Shown here piece after piece: positions 58,505-64,000 of a stretch of DNA of 64,000 nucleotides (positions are counted from its first letter, which is position 1; the number at the start of each line of letters is the position of its first letter). Location: NCBI GenBank assembly GCA_905221605.1, contig CAJNDS010000147.1, positions 349,167 to 413,166 on the forward strand, read 5' to 3'. A program made the translations under genes and the position numbers. Origin of the DNA: Symbiodinium natans. Lineage: Eukaryota; Sar; Dinophyceae; Suessiales; Symbiodiniaceae. The notes beneath the pieces are model-generated. The model searched no databases. It had not been told where the DNA came from and saw only the letters and a program-made list of their open reading frames with translations.

Positions 58505-61500
58505 CTGTTTCATTCCTGACCGGAAATGAGTCAGTTCAGGTGTCTCAGTAAGCCCTGCGAACATGGATTCTAACATGGATATTGTCTAAAATTAATATTG
58601 ACATCAAGTGGAGTATTCATGGTGATTCTTATATGAATAGTAATGGTAGTGTCAATAATGATGTTGGTATCAAGGTCGGAAATGAACCAGTCCAGGTGTC
58701 CAGGTGTCTTGCGAAGCCCTGTGATGTTCATCGCAAGTCAGGAATGAATCAGTCCAGGTGTCTTAATAAGCCCTATGGCAATATGGTGATTCATTCCCGG
58801 CCGAAAATGGATCAGTCCAGGTGTCTCAGTAAGCCCAGCGAGAGATAACTATAATAATACATATACATAACAATACTAGAAATAGTATCAGTATTGGCAT
58901 CCATTCATACGGATATTATCTTTGAGCTTAATATTGACATGAATTTGAGAAGTAATATTCATTCTTATATTACTCGTGATGGTAGCGTTAATACTGATGT
59001 TGATATCAAGGTCGGGAATGAGTCAGTCCAGGTGTCTTAAGAAGCCCTGCCAGGTGTCTAGTGCGCTCTGCGTTGATTCCTTTCTGACCACGGCCGGAAA
59101 TGAAACACGTCATGTGTCTGAGAAAGCCCTGTGGTGATTCTTTTCTGGTCGTAAGTCCAGGTGTCTTATATGCCCTGTGGCGATTCCTTCCTAGCTGGAC
59201 ATGAATCAGTCCAGGTGTCGCAGTAAGCCCAGTGCGAACACATGCAAAAGATTTTTGTTTGTTTTGAATACTGAAGTGAAAATTCACATTTAGTCTGATG
59301 TTAATGGTACTCGTAATCGCAATACTGTTGTGGATTCCAAGGTCGGAGATGAATGAATCAGTCCAGGTGTCTTAGAAGGTGTCGAAATGAATCAGTCCAG
59401 GTGTGTGGGAAGCCTTGCGCTCGATGATTTCATGCGAATGCACGATTTAATATTGATATTGATATCAGTACTGATTTTTCTAGCCGTAGTAATAGAAAAA
59501 AACAGTATTTCAATCACACAAAATTCAGGTCGGAGAATGAATCAGACCAGCTGTCTTCATAAGCCCTGCCAGGCGTCGAATACGTCCTGCGGCGAATCAT
59601 TTCGGGCCAGAAATGAACCAGTCCAGTCGTCTTAAAAGCACAGTGCTGATTCTTTTCGGGCCGGAATCCCAGTGTTGATTCATTTCGGGTCGGAGACGAA
59701 TCACCTCAGGTGTCTCAGCATTGATGCATTTCAGGCCGGAAATGAATCAGTCCAGGCGCCTTCAGAGGCCCGGCGTTGATTATTTCGGGTCAGAAATCAA
59801 TCAGTCCAGGTGTCTTAATGAGCCGTGTGTTGATTCATTTCTGGTCGGCGTTGAACCAGCCTAGGTGTCTTACTTAATTATCCCTGCGATGAGCTAATTC
59901 GGAGCGGAAATGAATCCTGGATTGATTCGTTTACGACCAGAAAAGAATCACCACGGGGCTTTCTCACGGCCGTGGCCGGAAAGGAATCAACGCAGAGCGT
60001 ACTAGACACCTGGCTCGGCTTATTAAGACACCTGGACTGATTCATTTACGACCTTGATATCAACATCAATCTTAACACTAGCATCACGAGTAATATAAGA
60101 ATGAATAGTACTTCTCAAATTGATGTCAATATCAAAGTCAAATTAAGTACCCGTGTTCATGAAATCGCACAGAGCTTACTGAGACACCTGGACTAATTCA
60201 ACTAATTCATTTGACCATAGCGACATAGGGCTTATTAAGACACCTGGACGGTCACCTGGACTGACTCATTCCTGACCCGCAATGAATCATCACAGGGCTT
60301 CTTAAGCCACCTGGCAGAGCTTATTAAGACACCTGGACTGATTCATTTCGAACCTTGATATCAACATTAGTATTAACACTACCAAGACTTTTATAAGAAT
60401 GAATGTTAATCACCAAAAGAAAACAAAAGATTAAAGATTCATTTCCGGCCAGGAATCAATCAACGTAGTGCCACAAAGCTTATGAAGACACTTGGATTGC
60501 TTCATTCCCGACCCGCAATGAATCATCGCAGGGATTCTTAAGCCACCTGGCAGGGCTTACTAAGTAAGACACCTGGACTGGTTCATTTCGAACCTTGATA
60601 TCAACATTAGTATTAACAGTACCATGACTTTTAATATAAGAATGAATGTTAATAATCAACAGAAAATAAGATTAAAGGTTCATTTCCGGCCAGGAATGCA
60701 TCAACGTAGAGCCAGAGAGCTTATGAAGACACCTGGACTGAGTCATTCCCGACCTGCAATGAATCATCAGACGGCTTCTTAAGCCACCTGGCAGGGCGGG
60801 CCGGGAATGAATCAGTCCAGGTGTCTTCATAAGCCCTGTGGCGCTACGTTGGTTCATTCCTGGCCGGAAGTGAATCTTTCGTATTGTGTTTTCTTGTGAT
60901 CATTAATATTCATTAATACGTTAATAGTACTGGTAGTGTTCATACTGATGTTGATATCAAGCTCGGAAATGAATCAGACACTACAATTATTGTTTGTATA
61001 AGAGTGACCATTAGTTCACATGCATGTCAACATTAAAAGCAAAGATACTATCCATGTTCATGAGTTCGCATTACTGAGACACGCCTGGACTGATTTACTT
61101 CCGCTGGTCTTTTTAAGGCGCCTGGACTGGTTCATTTCCGGCCCGAAATGAATCAACGCATGGCTTACACAGACACCTAAATTGATTCTTCCGGCACGAA
61201 GTAAATCAGACTTTGCTTTGAGACGAATGGACTAGTTGGTTCGGGCCCGAAATGACTCACCACGAGAAACTTGCTGATAGACCTGGATTGACTCATTTCC
61301 GAACGGACATGAGTCAATCCAGGACGAATCAACGCAAAGCTTTTCAGACACCTGGACTGATTTGATGCATCTCCCACCTTGGAACCCACACCAGTCTTCT
61401 TAGTACTAGTACCATTAGTATAAGAATAAATATGAGTTTTCATCTCGATATTCAAGTCAAAATTAATATTCTTTTGCGAGAGTTCGCACAGGGCTTACTG

Positions 61501-64000
61501 CGACACCTGGACTGACTCATTTCCAGCCAGGAAAGAATCATCACAGTGCGAACTCAGACACCTGGACTGATTCATTTACGACCAGAGAAGAATCACTGCG
61601 GGGCTTTCTCAGACACATGACGTGCTTCATCTCCGGCCGTGGCCGGACATGAATCAATGCAGGGCGTACTAAACACCTGGCACGGCTTTTTAAGACACCT
61701 GGACTGATTTATTTACGACCTTGATATCAACACCAGTATTAACACTACCATCACAATTAATATAAGAATGCATATTACTTATCGAACTAATGCCAATATT
61801 CGAGTCAAAGAAGATATCCATGTTCATGAAATCGCACAGAGCTTACTGAGACACCTGGACTAATTCAACTAATTCATTTGACCATAGCGCCATAGGGCTC
61901 ATTAAGACACCTGGACTGACTCATTCCTGACCCGCAATGAATCATCGCAGGGCTTCTTAAGTCACTTGGCAGGGCTTATTAAGACACCTGGACTGGTTCA
62001 TTTCGAACCTTGATATCAACATTAGTATTAACACTACCATGACTTTTAATATAAGAATGAATGTTAATAATCAACAGAAAATAAGATTAAAGATTCATTT
62101 CTGGCCAGGAATGCATCAACGTAGAGCCAGAGAGCTTATGAAGACACCTGGACTGAGTCATTCCCGACCCGCAATGAATCATCAGACGGCTTCTTAAGCC
62201 ACCTGGCAGGGCGGGCTGGAATGAATCAGTCCAGGTGTCTTCATAAGCCCTGTGGCGCTACGTTGGTTCATTCCTGGCCGGAAGTGAATCTTTCGTATTG
62301 TGTTTTCTTGTGATCATTAATATTCATTAATACGTTAATAGTACTGGTAGTGTTCATACTGATGTTGATACCAAGCTCGGAAATGAATCAGACACTACAA
62401 TTATTGTTTGTATAAGAGTGACCATTAGTTCACATGCATGTCAACATTAAAAGCAAAGATACTATCCATGTTCATGAGTTCGCATTACTGAGACACGCCT
62501 GGACTGATTTACTTCCGCTGGTCTTTTTAAGGCGCCTGGACTGGTTCATTTCCGGCCCGAAATGAATCAACGCATGGCTTACACAGACACCTAAATTGAT
62601 TCTTCCGGCACGAAGTAAATCAGACTTTGCTTTGAGACGAATGGACTAGTTGGTTCGGGCCCGAAATGACTCACCACGAGAAACTTGCTGATAGACCTGG
62701 ATTGACTCATTTCCGAACGGACATGAGTCAATCCAGGACGAATCAACCAAAAGCTTTTCAGACACCTGGACTGATTTGATGCATCTCCCACCTTGGAACC
62801 CACACCAGTCTTCTTAGTACTAGTACCATTAGTATAAGAATAAATATGAGTTTTCATCTCGATATTCAAGTCAAAATTAATATTCTTTTGCGAGAGTTCG
62901 CACAGGGCTTACTGCGACACCTGGACTGACTCATTTCCAGCCAGGAAAGAATCATCACAGTGCGAACTCAGACACCTGGACTGATTCATTTACGACCAGA
63001 GAAGAATCACTGCGGGGCTTTCTCAGACACATGACGTGCTTCATCTCCGGCCGTGGCCGGACATGAATCAATGCAGGGCGTACTAAACACCTGGCACGGC
63101 TTTTTAAGACACCTGGACTGATTTATTTACGACCTTGATATCAACACCAGTATTAACACTACCATCACAATTAATATAAGAATGCATATTACTTATCGAA
63201 CTAATGCCAATATTCGAGTCAAAGAAAATATCCATGTTCATGAAATCGCACAGAGCTTACTGAGACACCTGGACTAATTCAACTAATTCATTTGACCATA
63301 GCGCCATAGGGCTCATTAAGACACCTGGACTGACTCATTCCTGACCCGCAATGAATCATCGCAGGGCTTCTTAAGCCACTTGGCAGGGCTTATTAAGACA
63401 CCTGGACTGATTCTCTTCGAACCTTGATATCAACAGTAGTATTAACACTACCAGTACTTCTAATATAAGACTGAATGTTCATAATCAAAAGAAAACAAGA
63501 TTGATGATTCATTTCCGTCCAGGAATGAACCAACGTAGTGCCACAGAGCTTATGGAGACACCTGGACTGAGTCATTCCCGGCCCGCAATGAATCATCAGA
63601 CGGCTTCTTAAGCCACCTGGCAGGGCGGGCCGGGAATGAATCAGTCCAGGTGTCTTCATAAGCCCTGTGGCGCTACGTTGGTTCATTCCTGGCCGGAAGT
63701 GAATCTTTCGTATTGTTTTTTCTTGTGATCATTAATATTCATTCATACATTAATAGTAATGGTAGTGTTCATACTGATGTTGATATCAAGCTCGGAAATG
63801 AATCAAACACTACCATTATTATTAGTATAAGAGTGACCATTAGTTCACGTCCATGTCAACATTAACAGCAAAGATACTATCCATGTTCATGAATTCGCAT
63901 GACTGCGACGCCTGGTCTGATTCTCTTCCGGCCCAACCCGAAATCTAGCAACGCTGGTCTTTTTAAGTCCGGCCCGAAATGAATCAACACATGGCTTATA
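58505..64000. repeat. Composite satellite, ~33-bp core in both orientations
   Basis: The core AATGAATCAGTCCAGGTGTC + TTAATAAGCCCTG recurs dozens of times. It is mostly forward from 58,505 to about 59,880 and mostly reverse (CAGGGCTTATTAAGACACCT...) afterwards. Conserved ~110-bp spacers (ATTGACATCAATTTGAGAAG..., ATGTTGATATCAAGGTCGG) separate groups of cores. Open frames such as 58,582-58,848 follow the repeat and are not called genes. The array runs off the window. Confidence 0.9.
60590..64000. repeat. Higher-order repeat, period ~1,411-1,415 bp
   Basis: Blocks recur at about 60,620, 62,035 and 63,450; for example 61,177-61,455 repeats at 62,591-62,869. Two full units and the start of a third are visible. 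An extra ~240-bp internal duplication lies near 60,340-60,600. Confidence 0.85.

Noticed and set aside
58582-63686. Frames of 60-97 codons in the satellite, including identical pairs at 61,177 and 62,591
   Set aside because: They track the repeat unit on both strands and are duplicated with the 1.41-kb period.
58505-64000. CRISPR array
   Set aside because: Repeat cores are degenerate, occur in both orientations, and the spacers are themselves repeated.
1-64000. rRNA, tRNA or bacterial-type operon
   Set aside because: No conserved rRNA core, no convincing cloverleaf, and no run of adjacent long frames with ribosome-binding sites was seen by eye; a covariance-model scan would be needed to exclude small RNAs.

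Overview
This looks like nuclear DNA of a eukaryote, most likely a dinoflagellate. I see no bacterial operon, rRNA or tRNA. Support for a dinoflagellate: (i) plant/alveolate-type telomeric heptamers (TTTAGGG/CCCTAAA) are scattered by the hundred through the first 49.8 kb; (ii) two exons encode CCCH zinc fingers of the kind abundant in dinoflagellates, and they join without a gap only if a GA-AG intron is removed; (iii) a 12-nt match to the 3' end of the dinoflagellate spliced leader (TTTTGGCTCAAG) sits directly against an ATG at 15,613; (iv) introns appear to use GT, GC and GA donors. The genus cannot be named from the sequence.

Layout. 1-49.8 kb is a mosaic of telomeric arrays in both orientations, short hairpin (MITE-like) elements of at least a dozen families, T(n)G(n)/C(n)A(n) tracts, and small GC-richer islands that look like exons. 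49.9-50.06 kb is AT microsatellite. 50.06-55.56 kb holds two tandem 2.7-2.8 kb copies of an element with ~30-bp terminal inverted repeats; each copy has an AT-rich degenerate short-period half and a half made of ~100-bp inverted repeats. 55.6-58.1 kb is a low-repeat stretch with several open frames. 58.25-64 kb is AT-rich sequence followed by a composite satellite built on a ~33-bp core, with a 1.41-kb higher-order period, running off the window end.

Genes. The supported calls are an S1 RNA-binding domain in three phase-0 exons (18,486-18,527; 28,896-28,970; 29,511-29,561), a CCCH zinc-finger gene in two exons (30,249-30,420; 30,637-30,755), and an unidentified 256-codon open frame at 45,203-45,973. 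Many other islands are listed as exon candidates at low confidence: a 30-codon open frame is common by chance, and if the S1 exons join directly, everything between 18.5 and 28.9 kb is intronic on that strand.

Main idea. Several hairpin families coincide with inferred introns: they begin GA or GT, end AG, and removing them keeps a reading frame open. They look like introner-type elements. Telomeric arrays are repeatedly found at the apex of these hairpins, replacing half of a hairpin, or flanked by short direct repeats, which suggests telomeric DNA was added at breaks in the elements and that introns were then built from both.
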